Shown one piece after another: positions 18,078 through 27,208 of a stretch of DNA of 62,608 bases (its first letter is position 1; each line of letters opens with the position of its first letter). Source of the stretch: an uncultured Myxococcales bacterium (GTDB taxonomy: Bacteria; Myxococcota_A; UBA9042; DTJE01); contig CAIOFV010000042.1 in NCBI GenBank assembly GCA_903857665.1, positions 1 to 62,608 on the forward strand. The letters run 5' to 3'. The notes beneath the pieces were generated by a model, which worked only from the letters and a program-made list of their open reading frames with translations, was not told the DNA's origin and did not search any database. The position numbers were made by a program, and so were the translations under genes.

Positions 18078-19202
18078 ATGGCGACCTGGATCAACGACCC
18101 CGCCCACCTTGCGACGCTGGTGGCCGAACTGCGACGCGAAAGCGTGGTGGCCGTGGACACCGAATCGGACAGCCTCCACCACTACCGGGAAAAGGTGTGC
18201 CTGATCCAGGTGGGGCGCCGTACCGGGACCCCGGTGCTGGTGGACCCGCTGGCCCTTCGGGACCTGTCGCCGCTGGCCGGGCTGGCCGCGGATCGGTCGG
18301 TCGAACTGGTCTTCCACGGCGCGGACTACGACGTGGCGTGCCTGAAGCGGGATTTCGGGTTCGTGTTCGCGAACCTGTTCGACACGATGATCGCTTCGCG
18401 GTTCCTGGGCGAAACGGACTTCGGCCTGGCGGCCTGCCTTCGGCGCGAGCTGGACGTGCACGTTTCCAAGGACGAGCGCCTGGCGGACTGGTCGGTGCGC
18501 CCCCTGGACCCCGAGCGCGAGGCATACGCGGCGGCTGACGTGGCGTGGCTGGTGGCCCTGCGGGATCGGCTGGTGGAACGTCTGCGCGAGGCCGGCCGGG
18601 AGGCCTGGGCCCGCGAGGAATGCGTGGCCGTGGCCGCCGTGCCCCAGGCGTCGGCAGAGCCGGAACCCGCGGACTTCCGGCGTGCGCCGGGCATCCGGGA
18701 CCTGGATCCCCGCGGCCTCGCGATCCTGAAGGCGCTGTTCGATACCCGCGAGGGGATCAGCCGTGCGACCGATCGGCCCCGGTACAAGGTGGCCGGCGAC
18801 CGGGACCTGGTGGTCCTGGCCGAGGGCCGGCCGGTGGACGACGAGGCGCTCGTCGGCATGCCCGGCGTGCCCCGGAACCTGAAGCGCCGCCCGGGTCCCT
18901 GGGTGGACGCGGTGCGCCGCGGGCTGGACGCGCCGCCCGTCGTGCTGGAACCGCCGCCCCCGCGCAAGCGGGCGGACCCCAGCGTCGCCGATTGCATCGG
19001 GCGGCTGCGCTCATGGCGCCCGGAAGTCGCGGCGCGCCTGGGCCTGGACCCGGGGTTCCTCCTGCCCCAGCGGCTCATCGTCGCGCTGGCGGTGGACCAT
19101 CCGACGGACCGCGAGTCCCTGGCGCTTGTCGAAGGGTTCCGGGCCTGGCGGGTCGAAGCGCTGGGCGACGACCTGCTGCGGCTGCTGTCACACTTGCACT
19201 GA
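18078..19202 (+). CDS. rnd: ribonuclease D-like 3'-5' exonuclease
   Basis: A 374-residue DEDDy exonuclease, of the usual RNase D length, for 3' trimming of tRNA and other small RNAs. Motif I is VVAVDTESDSLH (Asp and Glu, residues 22-33), motif II FHGADYDVACLKRDFG, motif III YAAADVAWL with Tyr before the last Asp. The C-terminal half fits an HRDC-type helical region, including the GVPRNLKRRP loop. The start ATG at 18078 has no good Shine-Dalgarno sequence; a TACGAT element ends only 8 bases before it, so the message may be nearly leaderless. Divergent from the phosphoesterase. Confidence 0.9.
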   Translation: MATWINDPAHLATLVAELRRESVVAVDTESDSLHHYREKVCLIQVGRRTGTPVLVDPLALRDLSPLAGLAADRSVELVFHGADYDVACLKRDFGFVFANLFDTMIASRFLGETDFGLAACLRRELDVHVSKDERLADWSVRPLDPEREAYAAADVAWLVALRDRLVERLREAGREAWAREECVAVAAVPQASAEPEPADFRRAPGIRDLDPRGLAILKALFDTREGISRATDRPRYKVAGDRDLVVLAEGRPVDDEALVGMPGVPRNLKRRPGPWVDAVRRGLDAPPVVLEPPPPRKRADPSVADCIGRLRSWRPEVAARLGLDPGFLLPQRLIVALAVDHPTDRESLALVEGFRAWRVEALGDDLLRLLSHLH

Positions 19203-19238
19203 ATCAGGCCTCCTGCCTTGCCTGCGAGCACCTCCGGC

Positions 19239-19268
19239 TTGCCCCTCGCGCCCCCCCCGTGCTACACC
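19239..19268 (+). promoter_or_regulatory. possible promoter for the DHCR24-like gene
   Basis: TTGCCC (19239-19244) and TACACC (19263-19268) are 18 bases apart, ahead of the ATG at 19297. Moderate match, by eye. Confidence 0.35.
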
Positions 19269-19296
19269 CTCGCGACCTTTCGACAGGGCGAGGTTC

Positions 19297-20628
19297 ATGA
19301 GTCGCATCTCCCACGAGGACAAGGTCCGTCGTGTCGCCGGGGCGGTTGCCGAGGCCGCCCGTGCGGGCAGGCAGATACACCCGGTCAAGGGCAACGTGTC
19401 GCACATGGTGCCGCTGCCCGATGACCCCCGCTCGCGCACCTGGCCGGTGGACCTGTCGGAACTGGACGAGATCCTGTCGATCGACATCGACGCGCGCACC
19501 TGCACCGCCGAGCCCGGCGTCACCTTCGGGCGCCTGGTGGACCGGACGCTGCAGCACGGGCTGATCCCGACGGTGGTCCCGGAACTGGACGGCATCACGA
19601 TCGGCGGCGCGGTGGCCGGCTGCTCGGTCGAATCGATGTCCTACAAGGTCGGCGGCTTCCATGACAGCGCGCTGGAGTACGAGATCATCGACGGCACCGG
19701 CGCGGTGCGCACGCTGGCGCCGGATCGGGACGGGCACCTGTTCGACATGGTGCACGGGTCCTACGGCACGCTGGCGCTGCTGACGCGACTGACCTTCCGG
19801 CTGGTGCCGGCGAAGCCGTTCGTGCACATGACGTACCGCACGCTGGCCACGCTGGAGGCCTTCACGGCGGAAATGACCGCCCGCTGCCGCGCCGACGACT
19901 TCGATTTCGTGGACGGCATCATCCACGGCCCCGACAGGTTCGTGCTGTGCCTGGGCCGCTTCGTGGACGAGGCGCCGTACGTCAGCGACTACACGTGGCT
20001 GAACATCTACTACCACAGCACCCGCGAGCGAACGGAAGACTACCTGAAGACCCGCGACTACTGCTTCCGTTACGACACGGAATGCCACTGGCTGACCCGC
20101 ACGTTCCCTCCCATGGAATGGAAGCCCGTGCGGTTCCTGATCGGCAAGTGGATCCTGGGTTCGACCAACGTCCTCAAGAACGCCCGGCGCCTGCAGCCGC
20201 TGTTCGGCCTGAAGCGCCGCCCCGACCTGGTGCTGGACGTCTTCATCCCGCTGCGGAACTTCCAGACGTTCACGCGGTGGTACGCGGATGAATTCGACTT
20301 CTGGCCCCTGTGGGTCGTGCCCTACCGGATGCCGAAGCCCTACCCGTGGCTGTCCGACGCGGCACAGAAGGGCATCGAGGACGAGTACTCGATCGATTGC
20401 GCGGTGTATGGCAAGCCCGACACCGATCCGAACCGCCACCTGTCCGAAATGCTGCAGCACAAGACCCACGAACTGGGCGGCATGAAGACGCTGATTTCCC
20501 GCAACCACTACTCCGAGGACGAGTTCTGGGCCGTCTATTCGAGGGACCGGTACGGGTCGGCCAAGGCGGACCTCGACCCCGGCGGCGCCTTCCCCGAACT
20601 GTACGCGAAGTTCGGTCGGGTGGAGTAG
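19297..20628 (+). CDS. FAD-binding oxidoreductase, DHCR24-like
   Basis: A 443-residue flavoprotein of the PCMH FAD-binding fold. The segment VPELDGITIGGAVAG, then GCSVESMSYKVGGF and HGSYGTLALLTRL, follows the order and spacing of the FAD domain of delta(24)-sterol reductase (DHCR24), which reduces the sterol side-chain double bond. The body after residue 200 fits the cap domain of the same group. Many bacterial members have unknown substrates, so sterol reduction is only a possibility. ATG 19297 is used; there is a GAGG-like sequence upstream. The gene converges with an outer-membrane-like protein, with only 7 bases between stops. Confidence 0.7.
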   Translation: MSRISHEDKVRRVAGAVAEAARAGRQIHPVKGNVSHMVPLPDDPRSRTWPVDLSELDEILSIDIDARTCTAEPGVTFGRLVDRTLQHGLIPTVVPELDGITIGGAVAGCSVESMSYKVGGFHDSALEYEIIDGTGAVRTLAPDRDGHLFDMVHGSYGTLALLTRLTFRLVPAKPFVHMTYRTLATLEAFTAEMTARCRADDFDFVDGIIHGPDRFVLCLGRFVDEAPYVSDYTWLNIYYHSTRERTEDYLKTRDYCFRYDTECHWLTRTFPPMEWKPVRFLIGKWILGSTNVLKNARRLQPLFGLKRRPDLVLDVFIPLRNFQTFTRWYADEFDFWPLWVVPYRMPKPYPWLSDAAQKGIEDEYSIDCAVYGKPDTDPNRHLSEMLQHKTHELGGMKTLISRNHYSEDEFWAVYSRDRYGSAKADLDPGGAFPELYAKFGRVE

Positions 20629-20635
20629 GGAGCGG

Positions 20636-22039
20636 CTAGCGGAAGAGCGGGATGTACGTCTTGATGACCACGTTCCAGTAGTCGTCGAACACGATCGAAT
20701 TGTAGCCGTCCACGACCTTGCGCCACGAGAACGCGATGTTCAACGGGATGTAGACCGGCAGCAGCGACAGCGACGCCCCCAGCTGGATCGCGTGGGTCGT
20801 GTTCTGGCCCAGCAGTTGCAGGCTCTTGGCCATCTGGATGAAGTAGTAGTCGCCGGCCAGTTCCGGCTCCTGCGAGTGGCTGACGCCGTACGCGAAGTTG
20901 AAGCCCAGCAGCGCCACCTGGACCGCCAGTTGCGCCGTCCACGACAGGCCGAAGCCGGGCGTGTACTTGAACGAGCCCATGTCCTTCAGGTGCCGCAGGT
21001 CCGGGAACGAGTTGAACACGGTCGGGTCGTTGAACGCCTGCAGGACCTTGCGGTCGGGCTGGGTCGTGAAGTTGGTCGGGTAGGCCCGGCGCTGCTCGAA
21101 GCCGTAGGTCAGGCTGAACTCGCTGCTGGCGACGATGTCGATCCAGTACGAATACTTGAAGATGCGGAGGTCGTATCCCTGGGTGAAGCCGACCGCCCAG
21201 CCGCCCATGCCGGTGTCCAGTTCCGGGCCGGTGCCCAGCGTCAGCGACGAATTCGGGTTGGCGACGCGGCCGGTGGGGAAGAACACGCGGCAGGTCAGGG
21301 CGGCCGACATCCGCGGGGTGCGCCAGGGGTTCCACGAGAAGCCGGTGTTGATGTCCCCAAGGACCCAGTCGGCGTCGTAGTGCAGCTGGGGAACGGGGCG
21401 GCCCAGCGCGGGCAGGTACTTGTAGAGCATCCGCATGCCCTGCTTGGTGGCGAAGTCCGGGTCCACGGTGCCGTCGGGGTTGTTGCCCGTGACCGGCTTG
21501 CCGTTCGCGTCCAGGAACTTCGGGTTGAACGACAGGTGCATGAACTGGTACGGGATTTCGAAGTACCAGTCGAAGTTGCCCGTGATGCCGTAGGACGCCT
21601 GGAACACGTGGCCGCCGCCGTGGCCCTTCAGGCCGGTGTCCAGCTTGCCGCCGGGCAGCGTGATCGGCGCCATGACCGGCCCGATCTCGTGCTTGTCGTT
21701 GTAGCGCCGGCCGGCCTTGATCTGGGTGTAGTCCCACTTGATCGAGGCGTAGCCCTTGGGCATCTGGGACGTCACGCCGTACAGATCCATCTTCCCGACG
21801 ATGTCCAACTCGCGGTCGATGAAGTTGGTCCAGACCTTCCAGCCGGTCGCAGGAAGCTTGGCCGCCTCGGATACTGCCGGGCAGTCCTTCCCTTCGCAGG
21901 GAGCGGGAGCGGCAGCAGCCTCGCGGGCTTCGATGGCCTTCGTGACCCCCTGGCCCGTCGAGATCTGGGCGAGGGCGGGAGCCGCCGCGACCAGCAGGGC
22001 GGAAATCGCGAGGACGGAAACGGTCGTTCGCGTCTTCAT
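20636..22039 (-). CDS. outer-membrane barrel-like protein
   Basis: A 467-residue exported protein. A signal peptide covers residues 1-24 (TTVSVLAISALLVAAAPALA). The body has many alternating aromatic/small-residue strands (such as NFDWYFEIPYQFMHLSF and YWIDIVASSEFSLTY), as in a transmembrane beta-barrel, and it ends in the near-terminal aromatic PLFR. No closely matching family is recognised, though it resembles porin-like transporters. Start ATG 22039 has GAGGTGACGC upstream. It immediately follows the Cys-rich lipoprotein in the same direction (18 bases between them), so the two likely form an operon. Confidence 0.6.
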   Translation of the reverse strand: MKTRTTVSVLAISALLVAAAPALAQISTGQGVTKAIEAREAAAAPAPCEGKDCPAVSEAAKLPATGWKVWTNFIDRELDIVGKMDLYGVTSQMPKGYASIKWDYTQIKAGRRYNDKHEIGPVMAPITLPGGKLDTGLKGHGGGHVFQASYGITGNFDWYFEIPYQFMHLSFNPKFLDANGKPVTGNNPDGTVDPDFATKQGMRMLYKYLPALGRPVPQLHYDADWVLGDINTGFSWNPWRTPRMSAALTCRVFFPTGRVANPNSSLTLGTGPELDTGMGGWAVGFTQGYDLRIFKYSYWIDIVASSEFSLTYGFEQRRAYPTNFTTQPDRKVLQAFNDPTVFNSFPDLRHLKDMGSFKYTPGFGLSWTAQLAVQVALLGFNFAYGVSHSQEPELAGDYYFIQMAKSLQLLGQNTTHAIQLGASLSLLPVYIPLNIAFSWRKVVDGYNSIVFDDYWNVVIKTYIPLFR

Positions 22040-22057
22040 GGCGTCACCTCGCTGCAA

Positions 22058-22681
22058 CTACGGGCACGTCGCGGGGCAATAGGGATCCTTGGGTTCGGTC
22101 GTGCACTTGCCGTTGTCGCACACCAGCAGTTGCACCAGTTTGAGCGGCAGGCAGCCCTGCAACTTGGCGCCGGTCAGGTCCACCACGCCCAGGTCCGGGC
22201 AGGAGTATTCCGTACGACCGCAGTCCGCGTCGGCCGCGCACTCCTTCACGCACAGCATCGGGAAGCCCGTGGACACCTTGCTGGCGTCCGCGCACTTGCC
22301 GCCCGCGCCGCAGTCTTCATCCGTCGAGCAGTACAGCATCGAGCACATGCCGCCGGGGGCCTCGAGGTTCGGGTTCAGCATCTGCAGGAATTCCGTGGTC
22401 AGGCAGGTCCCCGTAAGGCACTGCGTGTCCACCGTGCAGGGCGATCCGGTCAAGCGGTTGGTATCCGGCAACGGGGTGTCGGCCGACACCTCTTCGAGAG
22501 CGTCCGAGGGAGCATCCGCCGTTTCGGTCGATGGCACGTCGGGCTCGCCCGGATCGACGGTCGCGTTGTCCGTCGGCACGTCGAGGTACCACAGGTCGGT
22601 GTTGGAGATCCGTGCCGAATAGCAGCCCATCACGGGCAGCGCCAGAATCACGACCAGCATTGCCGAGGGTCCACGAGCCAT
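22058..22681 (-). CDS. Cys-rich lipoprotein with Asp-rich linker
   Basis: A 207-residue lipoprotein. The lipobox is PVMGC (Cys near residue 20). An Asp/Glu/Pro-rich linker (about 33-76) is followed by a Cys-rich region with pairs such as [12 protein letters not shown] and [13 protein letters not shown], likely disulfide-bonded. The function is unknown. The same Cys pattern occurs in the large MopE-repeat lipoprotein in this window. ATG 22681 follows GGAGA, and a good minus-strand promoter lies just upstream. It is the first gene of a probable operon with the barrel-like protein. Confidence 0.75.
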   Translation of the reverse strand: MARGPSAMLVVILALPVMGCYSARISNTDLWYLDVPTDNATVDPGEPDVPSTETADAPSDALEEVSADTPLPDTNRLTGSPCTVDTQCLTGTCLTTEFLQMLNPNLEAPGGMCSMLYCSTDEDCGAGGKCADASKVSTGFPMLCVKECAADADCGRTEYSCPDLGVVDLTGAKLQGCLPLKLVQLLVCDNGKCTTEPKDPYCPATCP

Positions 22682-22710
22682 GCTGCCGTCTCCGCAGAAG
22701 CGTTACGGGG

Positions 22711-22739
22711 ATTTGACACGTCTGTCATGGGTGTGTCAA
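22711..22739 (-). promoter_or_regulatory. promoter for the Cys-rich lipoprotein, with inverted repeat
   Basis: On the minus strand TTGACA (22734-22739) and TCAAAT (22711-22716) are 17 bases apart, giving a start near 22704. The same stretch is a perfect inverted repeat, TTGACAC (22713-22719) and GTGTCAA (22733-22739), so a plus-strand TTGACA faces pta as well. It could bind a regulator. Confidence 0.45.
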
Positions 22740-22764
22740 GGAATTCGCGGTCCCTCCGGACGCC

Positions 22765-22771
22765 TTTTTTT
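22765..22771 (+). terminator. T-run after a small hairpin in the pta leader
   Basis: GTCC-CTCC-GGAC (22750-22761) with a short extension is followed by seven T residues. It looks like a small intrinsic terminator about 95 bases before pta. The stem is short, so the call is weak. Confidence 0.25.
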
Positions 22772-22865
22772 CCCCTGCCCCTCGATTCCCGGTTCTGGTA
22801 TCCTCCCGCCAGGTCGCGCGGGGGTATCCCTGCGCAATTGTTGGTCCGCTGCGTCGGAGGGGGTC

Positions 22866-23870
22866 ATGCGCCAGTTCGAGCTGATCAATTCGTTCCGGGC
22901 AAAGGCACGCAAGCAGATCAAGCACGTCGTGCTGCCCGAGGGCAACGAGGTGCGGACGGTACAGGCGGCGGCCCAGGTCGCCGAACTGGGCGTCGCGAAG
23001 GTGACGCTGCTGGGATCCGAGGAGGCCATCCGCGCGGTGGCGGCTGCGCAGCACGTCGACCTGAAGGGCGTGGGCGTGCTGGATCCGGCTCGGTCCGACC
23101 TGCTGGAAAAGTACGTCGCGGCATACTACGAGCTGCGTCGGCACAAGGGCGTTTCGATGGATCAGGCGCGCGAGGCGGTCCTGGACCCGATCGTGTTCGG
23201 CACGATGATGGTCCACCTGGGCGACGCCGACGGCCTGGTGTCCGGCGCCGAACATTCGACGGCCCACACGATCCGCCCGGCGCTGCAGATCATCAAGACG
23301 GCCCCCGGCATCAGCATCGTGTCGTCGGCCTTCATCATGCTGGTCCCGGACTGCGAGTACGGCGAGGAAGGCATGTTCGTCTTCGCGGACTGCGCGGTGA
23401 CCCCGAACCCGAACGCGGAAGAACTGGCGGCCATCGCCGTGTCGTCCGCCGAAACGGCCAAGGTGCTGTGCGGCATGACGCCGCGCGTGGCGATGCTGTC
23501 CTTCTCGACGAAGGGCAGCGCGCAGCACGAGCTGGTCGACAAGGTGGTCAAGGCCACCGCGATCGTGAAGGCCACCGCCCCCGACCTGCTGGTCGATGGC
23601 GAGCTGCAGGCCGACGCGGCCCTCGTGGAAAAGGTCGGCCAGAAGAAGAGCCCCGGCTCGCCGGTGGCCGGGAAGGCCAACGTGCTGGTGTTCCCTGACC
23701 TGCAGTCCGGCAACATCGGCTACAAGCTGGTCGAGCGCCTCGCCAAGGCGGCGGCGATCGGCCCGTTCCTCCAGGGCATGAAGAAGCCCGTCAACGACCT
23801 GTCCCGCGGGTGCTCCGTCGAGGACATCGTCAACGTGGTCACCATCACGGCGGTCCAGGCCCAGGGCTAG
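22866..23870 (+). CDS. pta: phosphate acetyltransferase
   Basis: Transfers the acetyl group between CoA and phosphate, in acetate formation or activation. The 334-residue length matches the short Pta form, which has the catalytic PTA_PTB domain only, without the N-terminal DRTGG/P-loop half. Recognisable segments are [34 protein letters not shown] and [23 protein letters not shown] 22866 follows CGGAGGGGG. It is followed after 74 bases by ackA in the same direction, giving the classic acetyl-P pathway pair. Confidence 0.95.
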   Translation: MRQFELINSFRAKARKQIKHVVLPEGNEVRTVQAAAQVAELGVAKVTLLGSEEAIRAVAAAQHVDLKGVGVLDPARSDLLEKYVAAYYELRRHKGVSMDQAREAVLDPIVFGTMMVHLGDADGLVSGAEHSTAHTIRPALQIIKTAPGISIVSSAFIMLVPDCEYGEEGMFVFADCAVTPNPNAEELAAIAVSSAETAKVLCGMTPRVAMLSFSTKGSAQHELVDKVVKATAIVKATAPDLLVDGELQADAALVEKVGQKKSPGSPVAGKANVLVFPDLQSGNIGYKLVERLAKAAAIGPFLQGMKKPVNDLSRGCSVEDIVNVVTITAVQAQG

Positions 23871-23944
23871 GCGCGGGCGCGGCGGTGCGGTCCCGGTTGG
23901 GCGCATCGTCCCGTTTCCCGTTGCTCCATGCGGAGGCAACGCAC

Positions 23945-25285
23945 ATGATCATCCTTTCGTTGAATTCCGGTTCGTCGTCCCTGAAGTACCAGGTCTTCGA
24001 GTACGAAACGGGCGAAACGCTGTCCACGGGCATGGTCGAGCGCGTCACGGTCGGCGACTCGTTCATCAAGTTCTGTCGTCACGGCGGCGCCGCCCAGACG
24101 ATCGGCCACGAGTGCCACGACCACCGGGCGGCGATGAAGCTGATCCTCCAGGTCATCACCGACCCGGTCACGGGCGTGCTGAAGAGCCTGGAAGAAATCG
24201 CGGCGGTCGGCCATCGCGTGGTCCACGGCGGCGAGTTCTTCGCCAAGTCGGTCCTCATCGACGACGAAACGGTCCGCCTGGTGAAGTCCCTGTACTCGCT
24301 GGCGCCGCTGCACAACCCGCCGAACGTGCTGGGCATCGAGGCGGCCCGCGAGGCCATGCCGAACGTGCCACACGTGGCGGTGCTGGACACGGCCTGGCAC
24401 CAGACGATGCCGAAGTACACGTACACCTACGCGCTGCCCCACGAGTGGTACGAGCAGCACGGGATCCGTCGCTACGGCTTCCACGGCACGTCGCTGCTGT
24501 ACTGCGCGAAGCGGGCGTCGGTGCTGCTGGGCAAGGACCCGCTGAAGACCAACCTGGTCATCCTGCACATCGGCAACGGCGCGTCGGCCAACGCGGTCAA
24601 GGACGGCCTGTCCTACGACACGTCGATGGGCCTGACCCCGCTGGAAGGCCTGGTGATGGGCACCCGCGCGGGCGACCACGACGCGGCCATCGACCTGGCG
24701 ATGATGGAAAAGCTGGGCAAGACGCCGAAGGAAATGAACGACATCCTGAACAAGAAGTCGGGCATCTACGGCATCACGGCCGGCAAGTGGTCCGACCGGC
24801 GCGACGTCGAAGTCGCCTCGAAGGAAGGCAACGAGCTGGCGCAACTGGCCATCGACGTGGAAGTGTACCGGCTGAAGAAGTACGTGGGCGCCTACATGGC
24901 GGCCATCGGCGGCGCGGACGCGCTGGTGTTCACGGCGGGCGTCGGGGAAATGTCGGCGCTGCACCGGGCGCGGACCTGCGAGGGGCTGGAGTTCCTGGGG
25001 ATCAAGATCGATCACGCCAAGAACGACATGGCCCACACCCGCAACGCCGAGGTGTGCATCAGCACGGAAGACTCGAAGGTGAAGATCTTCATCATCCCGA
25101 CGGACGAGGAGCGCGTGATTATCGAGGACACCGTCGCGATCATGAACGGCACCTACGACGACCACACGAAGTTCGTGTATCCCTTCCAGAAGGCCGGCTA
25201 CATCAACAGCCAGCGCCTGAAGGAGTTCGAGCGCGAGTGCCAGAAGCGCCCGATCCTGGGGTCCATCGAGGCCAAGCCGGTGTAG
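23945..25285 (+). CDS. ackA: acetate kinase
   Basis: Interconverts acetyl phosphate and acetate with ATP gain or use. The N-terminal LNSGSSSLK and the HIGNGAS phosphate-binding motifs, and RRYGFHGTS with its catalytic His, are present. The last family-typical segment is TDEERVIIEDTVAIM. The protein is 446 residues, about 45 longer than the usual 400; the extra C-terminus (about 403-446, starting after NGTYDD) has no recognised domain. ATG 23945 follows GGAGG. Pairs with pta. The end is followed by a stretch without genes. Confidence 0.94.
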   Translation: MIILSLNSGSSSLKYQVFEYETGETLSTGMVERVTVGDSFIKFCRHGGAAQTIGHECHDHRAAMKLILQVITDPVTGVLKSLEEIAAVGHRVVHGGEFFAKSVLIDDETVRLVKSLYSLAPLHNPPNVLGIEAAREAMPNVPHVAVLDTAWHQTMPKYTYTYALPHEWYEQHGIRRYGFHGTSLLYCAKRASVLLGKDPLKTNLVILHIGNGASANAVKDGLSYDTSMGLTPLEGLVMGTRAGDHDAAIDLAMMEKLGKTPKEMNDILNKKSGIYGITAGKWSDRRDVEVASKEGNELAQLAIDVEVYRLKKYVGAYMAAIGGADALVFTAGVGEMSALHRARTCEGLEFLGIKIDHAKNDMAHTRNAEVCISTEDSKVKIFIIPTDEERVIIEDTVAIMNGTYDDHTKFVYPFQKAGYINSQRLKEFERECQKRPILGSIEAKPV

Positions 25286-25647
25286 GGCGGGAAGCCGGCA
25301 AGCGCGTCGCGCCTGTCTCTGTCCCTTCCTCCTGAAGCACGAAGCAGAGCCCCAGGATCACATCGACGAAGGCGTTGCTCCGTGGAGGGCCGGGTGCCGG
25401 GGGTGTCCCTCCGGGGACGGCGTGCCCGGGGGCGCTGCCCCCGTTCCCGCCCCTGTCCTCGCCAGCGACGTTGTATTGATTGCCCCTGCAAGGTGTCGCC
25501 GGCTGCGGAACCCCTCCGGAACACCCCCGGGAACCCGGCCCGCGGTGGCTTGTTGGAACGGGGGGACTCGGTTGCCGTTCACTGCATTTCGTTGCGGCGG
25601 GAGTCCCTGGAAGGTTGCGAGGATTCGGCCCGGAACCAGCGGGCCGG
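25286..25647. other. intergenic stretch between convergent genes, with hairpins
   Basis: No gene is credible here. It contains GTCCC-TCCG-GGGAC (25405-25418) and a perfect GC stem CGGGGGC-GCT-GCCCCCG (25427-25443). Neither is followed by a T-run, so terminator function is uncertain. The remainder shows nothing recognisable. Confidence 0.5.
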
Positions 25648-26289
25648 TCAGAAGCCGCCGCCGATTCCCAGGAGCGGCCAGGGCGTTCCCGTCTGCACCG
25701 AATCGAAGACGACCGGCCATTCGAAGGATGCCTCCAGACCGAACCCGCCCCAGTAGTGGCGGTAGCGGACCGTCGGCGCGACCATGCCGCCGAAACAGGC
25801 GTACCCCTCGTCTTCCGCCCAGGGCTTCTGGCATCCCGTGCCGCGCAGTTGCATGCCGAAGCCGACCTGCAGGCCGATGCTCAGCCAGTCGGCTCCCCAC
25901 CGGATGACGCCGCCGGCCTCCGGCCCCGCGAAGAAGTAACCGATGGGCGTCGTCTTGTCGGACAGGGACGCGCCGGGCAGGGTCGCGACCCCGCCTCCCT
26001 GGGCCAGGGTGAGGTAGGCGTGTCGCCACTTGAACGTGAACATGGCCACGCGACCCCCGACCAGGCCGACGACTCCTACAAGGATCGAGGCGCGAACCCA
26101 GTCCGGCCGCAGCAGGCGCTCCAGGGTCATCCTCAGGTCCCGGGCCGCGCCGTCCTCGGGGCTCGCTTCCGCCAATCCCGCCTTGCCGGAGTCGACCGTC
26201 TGGGCGCGGGCCGCGCTGGCGTTCACCAGCAACACGCAGGACAGAGCCACGAGCCCCGACACCCGGATCGCGCCTCCAGGTCTGGTCAT
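25648..26289 (-). CDS. probable outer-membrane barrel-like protein
   Basis: A 213-residue protein with a probable signal peptide (residues 1-30, ending ASAARAQ) and a body of about eight alternating strands (YLTLAQGGGVA, LSIGLQVGFGMQL, GGMVAPTVRYRHYWGGFGLEASF), ending in GIGGGF with a terminal Phe, as in outer-membrane barrels. No family is recognised. Its ATG overlaps the stop of rbgA by four bases (ATGA), so it is translationally coupled in the same minus-strand operon as rbgA. Confidence 0.6.
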   Translation of the reverse strand: MTRPGGAIRVSGLVALSCVLLVNASAARAQTVDSGKAGLAEASPEDGAARDLRMTLERLLRPDWVRASILVGVVGLVGGRVAMFTFKWRHAYLTLAQGGGVATLPGASLSDKTTPIGYFFAGPEAGGVIRWGADWLSIGLQVGFGMQLRGTGCQKPWAEDEGYACFGGMVAPTVRYRHYWGGFGLEASFEWPVVFDSVQTGTPWPLLGIGGGF

Positions 26290-27203
26290 GGAGGACCCTC
26301 CGGCGGCCTGTCGACCTTCCGGCGCTCGTCGGGCCGTTCGAACGTGAAGCGGCCCAGCTTGCCGTCGCGGAAATCGCCGATCAGCGTGGTGGAGCAGCGC
26401 TCCAGGTCCACGTCCTTGCCGGGCAGCACCATGCCGCGGCGCTTCGCGATCGCCAGCATCAGTTCCTCGCTGGATTCGGGGCAGTGATCCAGGCCGTAGA
26501 GGTCCCAGGCGACCGGCACGCCGGACCGGACGAGGTCGTACCACAGGAACTCGCCCAGCAGCTCGTTGCCGACCACGGCGTCCCGGATGCACCCGCAGAC
26601 CGCCAGCCGCAGTTCCTGTTCCTTGTTGGCGAGCGTCGGCCACAGGATGCCGGGGGTGTCCAGCAGCTCGACGTCACCCTTCAGGGGGATCCACTGGTTG
26701 ATGCGGGTGACGCCCGGGAAGGGCCCGACGGCGGCGCGGTGCCGGGCTGCCAGGTGATTGATCAGCGTGGACTTGCCCACGTTGGGCACGCCGGAAATCA
26801 GCACCCGAAGCGGGTGCTGCAGCGGCTTGCCGACGTCCGCCGGCCGCGGGTTGGCCAGGTAGGCGGCCCGCCACTCCCCGATCAAGGCGGCGACTCCCTT
26901 GCCCGTGATGGCGCTGACCGGGGCGACGCGGATGCCGCGACGCTCGTACCAGGCCTTCCACAGGCCGGTGACCGCAGGGTCGGCCAGGTCGGCCTTGTTG
27001 AACACCACGAAGCGCGTCTTGCGCTCGAACAGGTGGTCGAAGGCGGGGTTGCGCGACGAGCCGGGGATGCGGGCGTCGCAGACCTCGACCACCAGGTCGA
27101 TGACCTTCAGCACCTCGTTGATCTTCCGGGTCGCCTTGTTCATGTGGCCGGGGAACCAGCGGGTCAGCGGCAGCGAGTTGAAGTCGATCTTGGGGATTTG
27201 CAT
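26286..27203 (-). CDS. rbgA: ribosome biogenesis GTPase
   Basis: A 305-residue circularly permuted GTPase (YlqF/RbgA type) that assists late maturation of the large ribosomal subunit. The permuted order is visible: the NKAD (G4) motif comes first near residue 70, then GVPNVGKST (P-loop, G1) near 130, then LLDTPG (G3). The start of the protein, with RWFPGHMNKATRKI, is typical. Its 3' end overlaps the next gene by four bases. Upstream lies a MaoC-like gene with just 5 bases between; the three may be one transcript. Confidence 0.93.
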   Translation of the reverse strand: MQIPKIDFNSLPLTRWFPGHMNKATRKINEVLKVIDLVVEVCDARIPGSSRNPAFDHLFERKTRFVVFNKADLADPAVTGLWKAWYERRGIRVAPVSAITGKGVAALIGEWRAAYLANPRPADVGKPLQHPLRVLISGVPNVGKSTLINHLAARHRAAVGPFPGVTRINQWIPLKGDVELLDTPGILWPTLANKEQELRLAVCGCIRDAVVGNELLGEFLWYDLVRSGVPVAWDLYGLDHCPESSEELMLAIAKRRGMVLPGKDVDLERCSTTLIGDFRDGKLGRFTFERPDERRKVDRPPEGPP

Positions 27204-27208
27204 TCGGT

